NCBI GenBank assembly: GCA_963691705.1
Contig: OY829541.1
Span: forward strand, 68,171,189-68,235,188
Reading direction: 5' to 3'
From: Viola odorata
Taxonomy: Eukaryota > Streptophyta > Magnoliopsida > Malpighiales > Violaceae
Length of the DNA: 64,000 bases
Below are positions 1 through 11,800 of this stretch, in pieces. Under the pieces are notes generated by a model. The model was given only the letters and a program-made list of their open reading frames with translations. It did not search any database and was not told where the DNA came from. The translations under genes were made by a program, and so were the position numbers. How positions within the stretch are numbered: position 1 is the first letter of the stretch; each line of letters opens with the position of its first letter.

Positions 1-32
1 CCAACAGGGCCAGCACCAATCGGAACGAACAT
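1..32 (-). CDS. 5' end of an unrecognised minus-strand gene (partial)
   Basis: Reading the minus strand from position 32, an ATG opens a frame that runs off the left edge after ten complete codons (MFVPIGAGPV). The ATG is preceded directly by a pyrimidine-rich stretch ending in AG. A strong donor (GTAAGT on the minus strand, near 262-267) lies upstream, so the likely structure is a 5' UTR exon (about 268-400), an intron, and a coding exon whose first base is the A of ATG. Clustered TGGGCY promoter motifs at 475-526 fit a promoter for this gene. I do not recognise the product from ten residues. The gene is inferred from position, splice signals and promoter context only. Confidence 0.4.
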   Translation of the reverse strand, partial: MFVPIGAGPV

Positions 33-474
33 CTTTAGCACAAAAAATAAACAACCTCAACAATAAGAAGAGAGATTCACTTCAGATAATAACCGGATGA
101 TTAACTAATACAATACCGAAAAGAGTCCGAAAATCCAACACGCTGATTGTCTGCTAGACTAACATGTGAAGTGCGGGATGTGCAAAGAACAAAAACAAAC
201 CCTAAGAAGAGGATACAGATCTAGAAATGGAGGGAGTAAGGAGATGAGATTGAAGAATGACTTACGCGATGAGATGAGATTGGGGAGAGGAAGTGGTCAA
301 GGGACGGAAGGTGAGGTGAGAGAGATCCAAGGGGAGGAGAGCAGCACAACAAAGCTTAACGAGCTCGACGCAAAAATAGATAACTGGCCGTGAAGTGAGA
401 GGCGCAGATGATCTTACCATCCAAAAACCAAACCATCTTGTGGTTTCCACAATCCCACATTTCCTTTTCTTTCT

Positions 475-526
475 TGGGCTAAGCTATCATGGGCTTAGAA
501 TTAGGCCCAATAATGATCATTGGGCT
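475..526. promoter_or_regulatory. Cluster of site II-type TGGGCY motifs
   Basis: TGGGCT occurs at 475-480, 490-495 and 521-526, and its complement GGCCCA at 504-509. Clusters of TGGGCY (site II) are typical of plant promoters of growth-related and organelle-related genes that bind TCP factors. The cluster lies just upstream of the proposed first exon of the left-edge minus-strand gene. Function is inferred from the motif alone. Confidence 0.45.
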
Positions 527-1342
527 TTTTGTTCTTAGTCAGATTTTGGCCCTTTTTTGGTTGTAAAATGCTTACTTAAAAAAAAAATTCAATAAATATT
601 AAATATAGGTTACTGCCTATTTTTCAAAATTAAGATTACTTTTTGCCAAAATTCAGTATTTCTTTGATATGTTTTGATTTGATTTATTTTTACTCAACTT
701 AAAACGCTATGGTACAATTTTGTGTGATTGCTTTGGTATAAACGTTGTGGTACTTGAAAGAGTAATTAACCCTAATTTATCTAGATTAACTCAGATTAAG
801 AAAATTTCCTGTTACCATTATTTGCTTGGTTTAACTGATAACAATGAAAAATTATTTTAAATGACATTTTTCTGTTTAAAGTGGGAGAACAATTCGATTC
901 TAAATTAGTTACTTCATGTATTAATAATAAAATATTTTCAAAGTATTTTCATTTTACAAATAAAAAAAAGAGTTATTCATTTCCTAAAATAAAATAAAAA
1001 TGAACCATATCTCTAATTCAGTAATTTGCTGGTACCTAATGAAAAAAATTACATTACAATATGTCAATATCCCATAAAAGAGAGAGAAATAAAGAAGAAG
1101 ACAAGGATGCCTGCCTTGATGGATAGCTGGCGCCCCTCACTAGATTGACGTTGCAGTATTTTCTATTTTGAAAATTTTCGCAAAAACACTCATTTCTATA
1201 AAGGAATAGAAAAGAGGAAACATGAGCACCCCAGGCTGAAACAACTGTTAACAGGCGGTGGGAAAAACCATTGGCGCACCACTCTTGTGACTTCTTTTCT
1301 CATCAGAAAAATGCGTCCAACCCATTTTTCTTTCCTGATGCC
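527..1342. other. Intergenic AT-rich DNA upstream of the kelch gene
   Basis: I see no coding exon, RNA gene or mobile element here. The stretch is AT-rich with many short A and T runs, and it probably contains the divergent upstream regions of the left-edge gene and of the kelch gene. Confidence 0.6.
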
Positions 1343-1350
1343 TATAAAAA
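1343..1350 (+). promoter_or_regulatory. TATA box of the kelch gene
   Basis: TATAAAAA lies 59 bp before the ATG at 1402. With usual plant spacing, transcription would begin roughly 30 bp downstream, leaving a 5' UTR of only about 25-30 nt. This supports 1402 as the start codon. Confidence 0.5.
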
Positions 1351-1401
1351 TGGGTTCTCTTTGGTTTCTTGAATTTGGGTTAAACAAACCAAGAAAAAGA
1401 A

Positions 1402-3748
1402 ATGGCAAGATTTGGACAGAGGAAGCATCATGTTTCTGCAATACTTTTGTTCTTTCTATTATGTGGAGCTCTTTTAGGGGTTGGTTTATTTAAAGATTTC
1501 TTTTGGGTATCATCTTCTTCTATATCTGGTGCTTATTCAACCAGGAAACTAGGGAATATTGTGGTATCCACCATACCTGGTATATCCAAGTCTAATATCT
1601 TGGTTGATTGCAAGGTTTGCTTTCTGTTTTCTTATTCTTTTTACCTCTTGGGTTGCAATTATATTGATCATTTTCTTATTCTTATGGAGAATGTGTGTGT
1701 TGTGTTTGTTTGAATGCTTGTTTGGTTGCTAAGGAGAAAGAATGAAATTAAATGGTTGTTGGTTCCCTGTTTTGCTTTATACTCAGCTTGGATTCTTTTT
1801 TTAATTTTTTGCTTGAAGGATCAATTTCTTTAAAAAGTATTGTTTGTCTTGTCATTTTGATGCTCATCCTTTTTAATTGAGTGATGCATTAATGTTGCCA
1901 CTCTCCTTTATAGAAATTAGGCAATGAAGGTAAGCAAGAGTGTGCTAAAAGATTCTTGCCAGAAACTTTTGCTGATTTACCAGCACCAGAGTTAAAATGG
2001 GAGCAGATGCCTTCAGCACCGGTGCCTCGCCTTGATGGCTATTCAGTACAGATCAAGAACCTTCTTTATGTACTTGCCGGATATGGTGATCTAAACCATG
2101 TAAGAATTAATGAATCATTTCTTAGAACCCTTTATTTCTTTTCGGTAATTATAGGAATGTAGCTCAATACCGTATTAGAACTCATCGATGGAGACTATGT
2201 TTGTTTGAAAGTGGAACTGGATTTCTTGTTTTAAATCAATGATCTGGATGCACAATATCTTGTAGGTGCATACTCATATTGATGTATACGATTTTATAAA
2301 AAATAATTGGATGGAGAAGATATCGATCCCGAAAGACATGGCAAACTCACATTTGGGAGTGTCAACTGATGGAAGATACATATATGTTGTCACAGGACAA
2401 TATGGCCCCCAATGTAGAACTGCTATAACTACCACATTTTCACTGGACACTGAGACGAAGAAATGGCAGAGTCTTCCCCCTCTACCAGCTCCTAGGTATG
2501 TGATTTCGATCAGCATATGCATAAATTGTGACACATTTTGTATTCTGCTACATCAAAATTTCAGTTGCTTGCTTCTAAACTGATTCAGCAGAAACATGTT
2601 TTAAGTCAGTAGCATTCATTAACAAAAGGCTGAAAGTTGTGTAGCCTCAAGTTATAGACCGTTGATGTCTTAACCTGAAGTTTTAACGCGGAAGTTTTCA
2701 GGTACGCTCCTGCTACTCAATTGTGGAGAGGCAGACTCCATGTGATGGGTGGAAGCAAAGAAAATCGTCACACCCCGGGAGTTGATCACTGGAGTATTGC
2801 AGTTAAGGATGGGAAAGCATTAGAGAAAGATTGGCGGACTGAAGTACCGATTCCCCGTGGAGGGCCTCATAGGTGTGTTGGCTGTCCTTATGCTTTCATA
2901 TGCATTGGAAGAGTATGTTGGTTCTTGCAAATTAGGTTGTCTTAGTCATCCGTGCACCTTTTGAAAGTGGGCGAGCAAAATTTAATAGCGTCATGCCTTT
3001 TCTTTTCACTCGTTTCTCTATATACTCATGAATAATGTCTCTTCTGCCAGGGCTTGTGTTGCAGTTGGTGACCGTCTATTTGTGATAGGCGGTCAAGAGG
3101 GTGATTTTCAGCCAAAACCTGGGTCACCTATTTTCAAGTGCTCTAGAAGACATGAGGTGTGTAGTATTTACAGAAATTTTCCTTCACTGAATCATGTAGA
3201 TGGATTGGCTGTTAGTGGATTTTTGGTCGGTAGGTCACAAACTACACGAGTATGGCATAGAGCCCTAAAGTTCTGTCAACTGTTTCAGGTTGTGTATGGT
3301 GATGTTTATATGCTAGATAGTAAGATGAAGTGGCATGTTTTATCTGCAATGCCAAGAGCCAACTCCCATATCGAATGTGCTTGGGTGATTGTCAATAATT
3401 CAATCATCATCAGCGGTGGAACGTCGGAAAAGCACCCTGTGACCAATAGGATGTTGCTAGTTGGGGAGGTGTTCCAGTTCCACCTTGACTCACTGGTGTT
3501 TGCTCTTTTCCTTTCCTTGACGAACTCGAACCCTTAATCATGGACGAGAAATTTGATATTAATGTGTTGTTTTGGAATTGCAGACGTGGTCAGTGATTGG
3601 AAGGCTTCCCTTTCGCATAAAGACTACGCTTACCGGGTTTTGGGATGGATGGTTGTACTTTACATCCGGACAGCGGGACAGATCACCAGATAATCCTCAA
3701 CCAAGGAAAGTTATTGGAGAGATGTGGAGAACCAAGCTGCATTTGTGA
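1402..3748 (+). CDS. Kelch-repeat / galactose oxidase-like protein with N-terminal membrane anchor
   Basis: Seven exons join in frame: 1402-1614, 1914-2099, 2266-2495, 2702-2872, 3051-3156, 3289-3495 and 3584-3748, giving 425 residues. All introns are GT-AG. Residues about 11-30 form one hydrophobic segment after a short basic N-terminus, as in a type II anchor or uncleaved signal. The rest contains kelch-type blades (for example LYVLAGYG, IYVVTGQYG, LHVMGGS, LFVIGGQEG, IIISGGTS), which should fold as a beta-propeller. The pattern matches the plant kelch family typified, as I recall, by Arabidopsis At3g27220. The molecular role is not established; a secretory-pathway or membrane location is inferred from the anchor. 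The sixth intron has a weaker donor (GTGTTT) but is needed to keep the final propeller strand in frame. Confidence 0.85.
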
Positions 3749-5198
3749 TTGGATCAGCTAACATTAACACCATAGTGTCATTGGCTAGCTGAGTCTTTTT
3801 TTTGGCAACTCAATTTTTGAAATAGGCTCAAGAGTTCCTAACCAAAATCCATATATTTGAAATGCCCATCTGTGTAGTTCTTCTATTCCAACTACAATTT
3901 TTTTATGGTAATGTATCTGTCACATAATTAATGAGATTATACTTGAGGTTTGAATATAGAACATGCTTGCGTTTCTGTTTTTCATTTTTCATATTGAAAG
4001 AAAACTTACAAATTCTTGAATCGCAGAACAGGAATTTGATTAGCAAGATCTAAAGCGAGAACATAAACAAAAGGGGATTTCACATTAAGAAACTATACAA
4101 ATTACAGAAACCATGTCTCCATTTACAAATCAACATTCATTACCAAAAAAAGAAAAAGATCGCCATCCGCATTGATGATGGCAGGTATCTATAGACCTCC
4201 ATACAAAAGATGCTTGGCCTTTCTCCTATTAGGTTTTTCTCTTTCCTGGATGTTAGAAACATACACAGCAAGCGTCGACAAGGAAGCAAAAGACACGTGC
4301 GAAATAAAGAAGGCAAAACAAGGCTGGACTAATCTGGCTTGATGAAACAGCCAACAAAACGGAGTCCACGGCTTCCAATCACTAGAACACAAAGTATAAT
4401 GAGCCGGAAGCCTACTGGTAAGAAAATCTTAGTATTCCTTGGTTGCCATAAGCTTGCAGAACATGCCTGCAAAATGAAAGAAACCGTATCAACAGAAGAA
4501 ATGAAGTCCAACTACAAGTAATCAAGTTAGTCTCTTTTAGCCCAAAGTAACCAGAACACACATCCTCTTAACTACATATCGGTAGCAAAGAAGCATCCAT
4601 TTGAGAAACAGGAAGAAAACCGAACATGAGCTGACCATGCAACTTGTGATACCCGCTTGTGGCATAGGAGAAGGAAAGAAAATAGACAGACAAACTGTAA
4701 AATAATAACAATAAGTCATACAACTTGTCACACGAAATATTCTAACAGGACAGGTTCTTCTTAGAACTCTGTTTTCGGTTTCCATCTCTCGGTGATTTAT
4801 TTCTGAATCTTTCTTTTTCATTGATTAATTTCTGAATCATGTTCATGTTTTAAGATGGCAGGTAAAGGGTATGAAGTAAAACTGACTGTCTTAGTACATT
4901 ACTTTTATGTGAAGGCATTGGTAATTATGAGAATAAAAAAAATTCCTCCACACAAACTCGAGCTATATGTTAGATTTATCATACCCTATGCTCCAAAGAG
5001 AAGTAATCACTACTAATTTTTGTAGAATTTATTCAACTAACCTGGTTTATATTCTTGACGTGGAACCCACAGACCCAATTACTACAAAGTAGTGCCAAAA
5101 GTTTGCAAGATTCCAAATGATTGGTTATCTCTGTTACAAAATGATCCATATTAACAGAAGTACAATGAGGGAGCTTAATGCTAAGAAATGTGCCTGTT
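3749..5198. other. Convergent intergenic region with possible 3' UTR exons of the SET gene
   Basis: The 3' ends of the kelch gene (+) and the SET-domain gene (-) face each other here. On the minus strand there is a convincing acceptor near 4471 (a pyrimidine tract ending TTTTGCAG) followed by an open stretch to about 4329. This may be an alternative terminal or 3' UTR exon of the SET gene. No conserved protein is recognisable in it. The remainder is AT-rich and shows nothing else I can support. Confidence 0.4.
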
Positions 5199-8100
5199 TC
5201 ATTTCAATAAAGGGGGATATGGAGCAGGGCATGGAGATATTGTGTGATCCGGTAACTGGTCTGTCAAATTTTCTATTGTCTGCAGGCATGCATGCAGTAT
5301 TTTCTTTTCCAATAGAACAAGCTGTGTTGCGACTCGCTTCTTGGGGTTCAAAGTATGATCTGCCAACTAACATAACAAAAGAGAATAAATAAATACCACT
5401 CATTCAGAAATGGATCAGGACTCAAATTGCAACCATGGAAAAATCTGATAGAGGCAAATCACCATCAACTCATCTTCACTCAAACTAGTTGGGTAGCCAG
5501 CCAACCGCACTTTGAAATAATCACCAAGTTGATCTAACACTGCCCTTTCCATACAAGCGCTTACCTGTAACATAAGGAAGTTCAGAATAAAACTTAGAAA
5601 GATGAGAATAAATTTTGATTCCACAGAACTGTACTTTAGAAGGGCTTCCGATTCAGAAGCATAGGAAAGTCATTATAATACATTGGAAAATGTATAAAAA
5701 GAAGAATTCAAGTGAAAACTTTTTCCTAGAGACGTTTAACTAAAATTAACTCATGAGGTATTTCATTATCAATGTTGCCAAAGCAAGAAATCCTAAAAAT
5801 CATTAATTTCTACATAATGCATGATTAATATGGATTTCAAAATCTTAAGAGACATTTCAATTAACCAGAAACTGACGCAATAGAAAAGTCTCAATAGTAT
5901 CAAGTTCTTAACAAAAATAAAACAGGTCAACTCACTGAAGCTAAACAGGCCAAAGGAAGAAAGTGTACAAGTGAAAACACAGAAGAGGATAACTTACTGC
6001 ACAAACTGGACCTTGAGAAGAAATGACAGATTGCATCTCAGAAAGATCAGATACATAGCCCAATCGGAAATAAGGAAGCATATCTGAGATGGCTTCTTTT
6101 TCCTTTCCGACATAAACCTGCAGCAGGCGAACGTTAGAAGATGTGTAACAATAAGCCTCCATTCGAGGATAGAAATTTTTACAACCTACCGGAAAAGCTT
6201 GTACAGACAATTTGTTGTTTCTTTGAGCAACCATTCTCTTCTCCTGATACTGAGGATCCTCAGTGTTAAGTGCTGCCTGTAACATCAATTGCATAATGCA
6301 AATCAGTGCAGTTGTCTAGGGGTGGGAGTGGGGGTGGGGATTCAATTGCCAAAACAAGAAAGAAAAAGAACAGTGATCAACCTTAACCAGTATACGGTCA
6401 TAATGATTATCCTCGTCAATGAAACCATAGTTTATAAGCAATTTTGAATTTGGTTGTGGTCCACACCTGGAATTTCATAACATAAAATCGATTAGCACAG
6501 GCTCAACAGAGCATCTCGAAATTGCATCTGTAGAAGTCAATGAGCATACCAGACAACAATGGGCTCCCCAGCTTTGTAATCCCGGTCAACCACCAGTTCA
6601 ACAGCTCCATCTACAGCACTTAGCATTGCCTTGCAGTTGCTGCAGTAAGCCAGCAAAGGGGGTCCAAGAGGAACCAAGGCAAATCTTCTCGCCAAACTGA
6701 CTTTCTGTAATCATAAGAGATAAAAAGCAGAGTAATTTCCATGTACTATTTTAAATAAAAGAAGAAGGAGTAGTGGTAAGAATAGAATGCCGGGGTTTAC
6801 AGACCAAAGAGTTCAGATAATATAGTAACATAGTCACGTCATATTCGTTAATTTTGGCATGAATCAAGTTTCAGTCTTCCATATGATGCTTAGATGAACA
6901 ATGTTCTAAAGCAATTAAGTTACCATTACCTGCAAATGCACCACACAGGACTGAATTGCAACAAAAGCTTGTTTAAAAATCTCAAAGGGAAATGCTTCAG
7001 TAGGTATATCATAAGGATATTGCTGCAAGATGTAAATGCAGTGATCAGAAGGATATCATAGAAGAAGTGTATTGGTTTACTTTTTGAAGCGAGGCATGAA
7101 TACAGGGTATAACCTGAAACAAAGAGCCAGCCATGAACCAGACAGTGTCAAGCTCGTCGTATTCTCTCTTAATTCCTTCTAATCTTTCAAGAACCTCAGC
7201 CTACTTCACCAACACAGAGCATAGTCATAAACATCAAAGCTTCCTGAGAAATTTCAGATTTGCAATAAAGCCAAACAACACAACAATGCCCTCATTCCTC
7301 GTTTAAAATAAGAGCACAAGCATAGAGTACCTTAGTAGGGCTGCCTGTCATGTAAGCCAACTCAGCTTCTGACCACAAAAGTGGAGATTCCACTGCTAGC
7401 TGACCCCTCCCTCGTTGGCGATCAAGCTCCTTTATGTATGGGTACCAAAATGACTTCTTTCCTTGCTTCTTCTCGTACATCAAATATAGTGCCAAACATG
7501 CCAACTCCGACAATTTGTTTGTAGTTAACAGCTCCGCTGCACGAAAACACATACATGATTCGGGTTAATATCCCATGGCACTAATGAAAACATGGTCCAC
7601 CCATACTCTGCAGAGCAGAGACAACTAAGTCCTACAGTGATACTACATATATTAAATCCTCAGCATGGCTAGTATCAACATTAAACTAAAATAGACCAGA
7701 TTTAGGACCTTACCAATAGTCTCATTTCCTAGTACTCTCTCCAGTGTCACCACAAGCGAATTCAGAACCGAGAATGCCACCTCACCAGCCTGAAAATATA
7801 CCCATTATGTAAGTAAACCTCTAACCTTCCAAAAATCAAACAAACTAAAACAATTCCGGCAATGACCTTGAGGTCCTCGCTAGCTGCCACGTAATGAATA
7901 GCTTGAAGCTGTTTATCATGAGATGGTTTCTCTTTCAGCACCACTTTACAAGGAGGCAGTCCGTTCATATGCATCCAAGACTTCAAATCAGGCTCACCAT
8001 CTCCTTCTCCTTCTTCGTTCCTGCTTACAGTTTCGCTACCGCGTTTACCGTTCTGGCTGGTTAAGAGTGTTTCGGAGCTGAACGACGCCGCGGAGGCAAA

Positions 8101-8223
8101 GTATCTCCGGTGAATGGATCGGAATGACACGGCGCGTCTAGAGGAGAGGGGAATTGGAGCGGAAACCCTAGGGAGGGAAGGGAGAAGGGGAATGTGATTG
8201 TTGTGGAAATAAGCTAGGTCCAT
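5199..8223 (-). CDS. SET-domain protein of the Rubisco methyltransferase (LSMT-like) family, probably plastid
   Basis: Eleven exons join in frame on the minus strand: 8223-7867, 7789-7714, 7536-7331, 7200-7114, 7022-6930, 6704-6550, 6466-6382, 6276-6190, 6117-5998, 5564-5463 and 5366-5199, giving 511 residues. The N-terminus is rich in Ser/Arg and hydroxylated residues with few acids, like a chloroplast transit peptide. The middle matches the SET/Rubisco-LSMT fold, ending in the conserved LLINYGFIDED stretch near residue 335. The C-terminal helical part matches the LSMT substrate-binding domain. The closest relative I recall is Arabidopsis At5g14260. The place where active family members carry an Asn-His pair instead reads AYCSNCKAM, so catalytic activity is uncertain. 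It is divergently arranged with TPLATE. Confidence 0.87.
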
Positions 8224-8634
8224 TGGAGTGAGAGAATTTGTGAAATTATGGTTTGGTGCCAGGGATGTTGATTTTTTAGGAGATTTAGGCGATGGGTTGC
8301 AGAGGGAAATGGAGATATTTTTATGTGGGAGTGATAAGAGGAAGCAGAAGAAAATGATATGGTGGATTGTCTCTAGCTAGTTTGTTTTGGTGGGGTTGGA
8401 TGGATTGGATTTGGAGGGAAAACGTTAGAGAAGAAACCAAAAGAAGAGAAATAAAAATAAAATGGAAAAAAAGCTAATTAGTGTTTTTTTTCCTTTTAAC
8501 AGTTTACTTTTATTCACCCAACAAACGACTCCTCGTTCAGTCTACCGTCTACCACTTTCGCATCAGTTTACTTTTATTCACCCACTGTTATCTTCCACTT
8601 CCTCTCATTCGATCTTCCCGCACTATCATTTCCA

Positions 8635-8638
<4 letters not shown>

Positions 8639-8664
<26 letters not shown>
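8639..8664 (+). repeat. (CT)13 microsatellite in the TPLATE leader
   Basis: Thirteen uninterrupted CT units lie 164 bp before the TPLATE start codon. Pyrimidine-rich CT tracts are frequent in plant 5' UTRs and core promoters (Y patches). Confidence 0.85.
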
Positions 8665-8665
<1 letters not shown>

Positions 8666-8760
8666 ACACTTTCTTCTGCCCGCGCATGGCCTCACCAATC
8701 AAACACATCCTCCTGTAACAATAAACCAGAGAACAAAATTGCGAAAGATTTAAAGCATTC

Positions 8761-8790
8761 TCTTGGCCTATTGTCATCAATAGGCCAAGA
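8761..8790 (+). promoter_or_regulatory. Perfect 13-bp inverted repeat in the TPLATE 5' leader
   Basis: TCTTGGCCTATTG is followed by the 4-nt spacer TCAT and then by its exact reverse complement. If transcribed, this is a strong hairpin ending 37 nt before the start codon. It could affect scanning or be a protein-binding palindrome. No function is demonstrated. Confidence 0.7.
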
Positions 8791-8827
8791 CAAATTACTC
8801 GGTGTTGGTGGTGGCGACTCTACACCA

Positions 8828-11800
8828 ATGGACATTCTCTTCGCTCAGATCCAGGCCGACCTCCGCTCCAATGACGCCCTCCGTCAATCCTCCGCTCTAC
8901 TCCTAGCTCTCCAGCAATCTGCCGCCGGCCGCGACATCTCCGTCATCGCCAAATCCGCCGTCGAGGAGATCGTCGCCGTCCCTTCTTCCGCCGTCTGCAA
9001 AAAACTTGCGTTTGATCTCATTCGCTCCACTCGCCTCACAGCCGATCTCTGGGACACTGTCGTTTCTGGCATCCGTAATGACCTCCATTTCCCCGATCCC
9101 GATGTCACCGCTGCCGCAGTCTCAATTCTAGCTGCCTTGCCTTCCCACTCCCTCTCCAAGCTCATCACTGAGTCCAACTCTGAGATTCCTGCTTGTTTTG
9201 ACTCTCCTAGTGATAACCTGCGATTTTCGATTACTGAAACGTTAGGTTGTATTTTAGCTCGTGATGATTTAGTTATTTTATGTGAGAATAATGTTAATTT
9301 GTTAGATAAAGTGACCGTTTGGTGGGGCAGGATAGGGCAAAATATGTTGGACAGATCCGATTTGGTTTCGAAAGTGGCATTTGAGTCAGTAGGGAGGTTG
9401 TTTCAAGAATTTGATTCAAAACGGATGAGTCGTTTGGCTGGGGATAAGTTAGTTGATAGTGAGAATTCTTTAGCTATTAGGTCGAATTGGGTTTCCTTTA
9501 TAGTTGATTTCGTGTGGAAAAAGCGAAATGCCTTGATTAAGCGATCATTAGTTTTGCCTGTGGAGACATTTAGGGCTACGGTGTTTCCACTTGTTTATTC
9601 AGTAAAAGCAGTGGCTTCAGGTAGTATAGAAGTGATAAGAAGGCTTTCAAAGGCAGTGGGGAGTGGTACTGGGGTTAATGGGAGCACTGTAGTGGATTCA
9701 ACTGCAGATAAATTGGTTGGGGTTTCAGATGTGGTTTCACATTTGGCACCGTTTTTGGGGTCGTCATTGGACCCTGCATTGATTTTTGAAGTGGGTATTA
9801 ATATGTTGTATTTGGCTGATGTGCCTGGCGGGAAGCCAGAGTGGGCGTCACAGTCAATTATTGCAATTTTGACACTTTGGGACAGACAGGAGTTTTCTTC
9901 AGCTAGGGAGAGTATTGTTAGAGCTGTTGTCACGAATTTGCATCTCCTTGATCTTCATATGCAGGTATGCTTCCAATTCGATAACAATACTTTTAGTAAA
10001 TTACAAAAATTATTAATCATGTGTGTTTAATTGAAAGATTTGCTTAAAGAATATTGTTGGGAAAGTTGATTTGAAGTGTTTAAGATATCTGTGTTTGTTT
10101 TCATTTTCATCATATTCACGTCATTAATTTGTTATTGAAGGTTTCTTTGTTCAAGAGGCTGCTTCTTATGGTGAGAAATCTGAGGGCAGAATCAGACAGA
10201 ATGCATGCTTTGGCCTGTATTTGTCGGACAGCTCTTTGTGTTGATCTTTTTGCCAAGGAAAGTGTTCGAAGAGGTCAGAAACCTCTTGCAGGAACTGATA
10301 TTGCTTCTCTTTTTGAGGATGCAAGGATACGTGATGATTTGAATAACGTAAGGAGCAAAAACTTATTTAGAGAGGAGTTGGTGGCAACACTGGTGGAAAG
10401 TTGCTTCCAGTTGTCTCTACCTTTGCCTGAACAGAAGAACTCAGGAATGGAGAGCAGAGTCATTGGAGCTTTGGCTTATGGAACTGGTTATGGTGCATTA
10501 AACTGGACAGAGCCAGCTTTGGAAGTAGTTGAAGTTTGTAGGCCTTGTGTCAAATGGGATTGTGATGGCAGAACTTATGCAATTGATTGTTATTTGAAAT
10601 TGCTTGTTAGATTGTGCCATATCTATGATACCAGGGGAGGAGTAAAAACTGTCAAAGATGGTGCTTCGCAGGATCAAATTTTAAATGAGACAAGATTGCA
10701 AAACTTGCAACGTGATCTTGTTAATGATCTACGTGAGGTATGTTTATTCCTCTTGGAAAGTTAAATGCTACACGCACCGACCACTAGAATCCTAGTGCAC
10801 TGTGGATGGGGTCTTAAGCATTTAAAACTATACTTTTAGTTTTGTAATTCTGTTGAGCTGATGTACCTGAAACTTGGCAGTTTTCCCCAAATGAACCAAT
10901 GTTCATGTTCAAATTGCAGCATTCTTGACCAGGGTCATCCACTGTGGGTGCATCTTGGGACTCTTATATTGATATGTTAGGATCAGGAACTAAAGATCTA
11001 CTAGTATGAAGTACCTTGATTCATTTTATATCTGTTTTTTGTGTTTCGTCGATTTTGTTTCTCCACTCTATATTCCCATATCCCCGGTCATTTATTTATA
11101 TGCTCCGAGTCTTGGTTTTATTCAAATTTTGTCTATGTTATATACTTTCCTTACCATCATTTCCTGTCGATTATCAGGTAAACACCCCCCGTATAAGTGC
11201 CCGCCTTATTTGGGCTATTGCAGAGCACATAAATTTTGAAGGTTTAGATCCACTTCTAGCTGATGACCCTGAGGATCCGCTAAACATTATCATATCAAAT
11301 ATGCACAAAGTCCTATTCAACATTGATTCATCGGCATATACATCAAATAGGCCTCAAGATGTTCAGGCCGTCCTTTTAAGTGCTCAACGTTTGGGATCAC
11401 GCCACCATAGGGCTGGACAGTTTCTACTGAAAGAGCTTGAAGACTTTAGAAATAATGCTCTGGCCGACTCTGTCAACAAGCATCAGTGTCGCTTGATATT
11501 GCAGCGGATTAAATATGCTCAAAGTCATCCAGATCACAGGTGAGCTGTGAGCATTTCAGGGTTAATGGAAGGTTTCTGATGTTTTTGCAGTAGTAGGAAT
11601 CTACTGATGTTACACATGCTGACTATACATGTGAACTTGCATATGATGTTCTGTCGCCGTAACGTGTGTTAACTTTTCTCTACTTTATTCATCTCTTCTT
11701 AGGTGGGCTGGGGTTAGTGAAGCCAGAGGAGACTACCCATTTAGCCACCATAAGCTTACAGTTCAGTTTTATGAAGCAGCTGCCGCACAGGACAGGAAAC

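Larger units (their letters stand above)
8224..8827. promoter_or_regulatory. Divergent promoter and leader region between the SET gene and TPLATE
   Basis: Only 604 bp separate the two start codons. The region holds a (CT)13 microsatellite at 8639-8664, of a kind common in plant 5' UTRs, and a perfect 13-bp hairpin at 8761-8790. The TPLATE frame is open upstream without a stop back to at least 8462. The 1176-residue length of TPLATE, and the conserved start MDILFAQIQ as I remember it, favour 8828. Confidence 0.6.

Noticed and set aside
4329..4511. 60-codon minus-strand frame with a hydrophobic stretch
   Set aside because: No conserved pattern and no start context; more likely 3' UTR of the SET gene.
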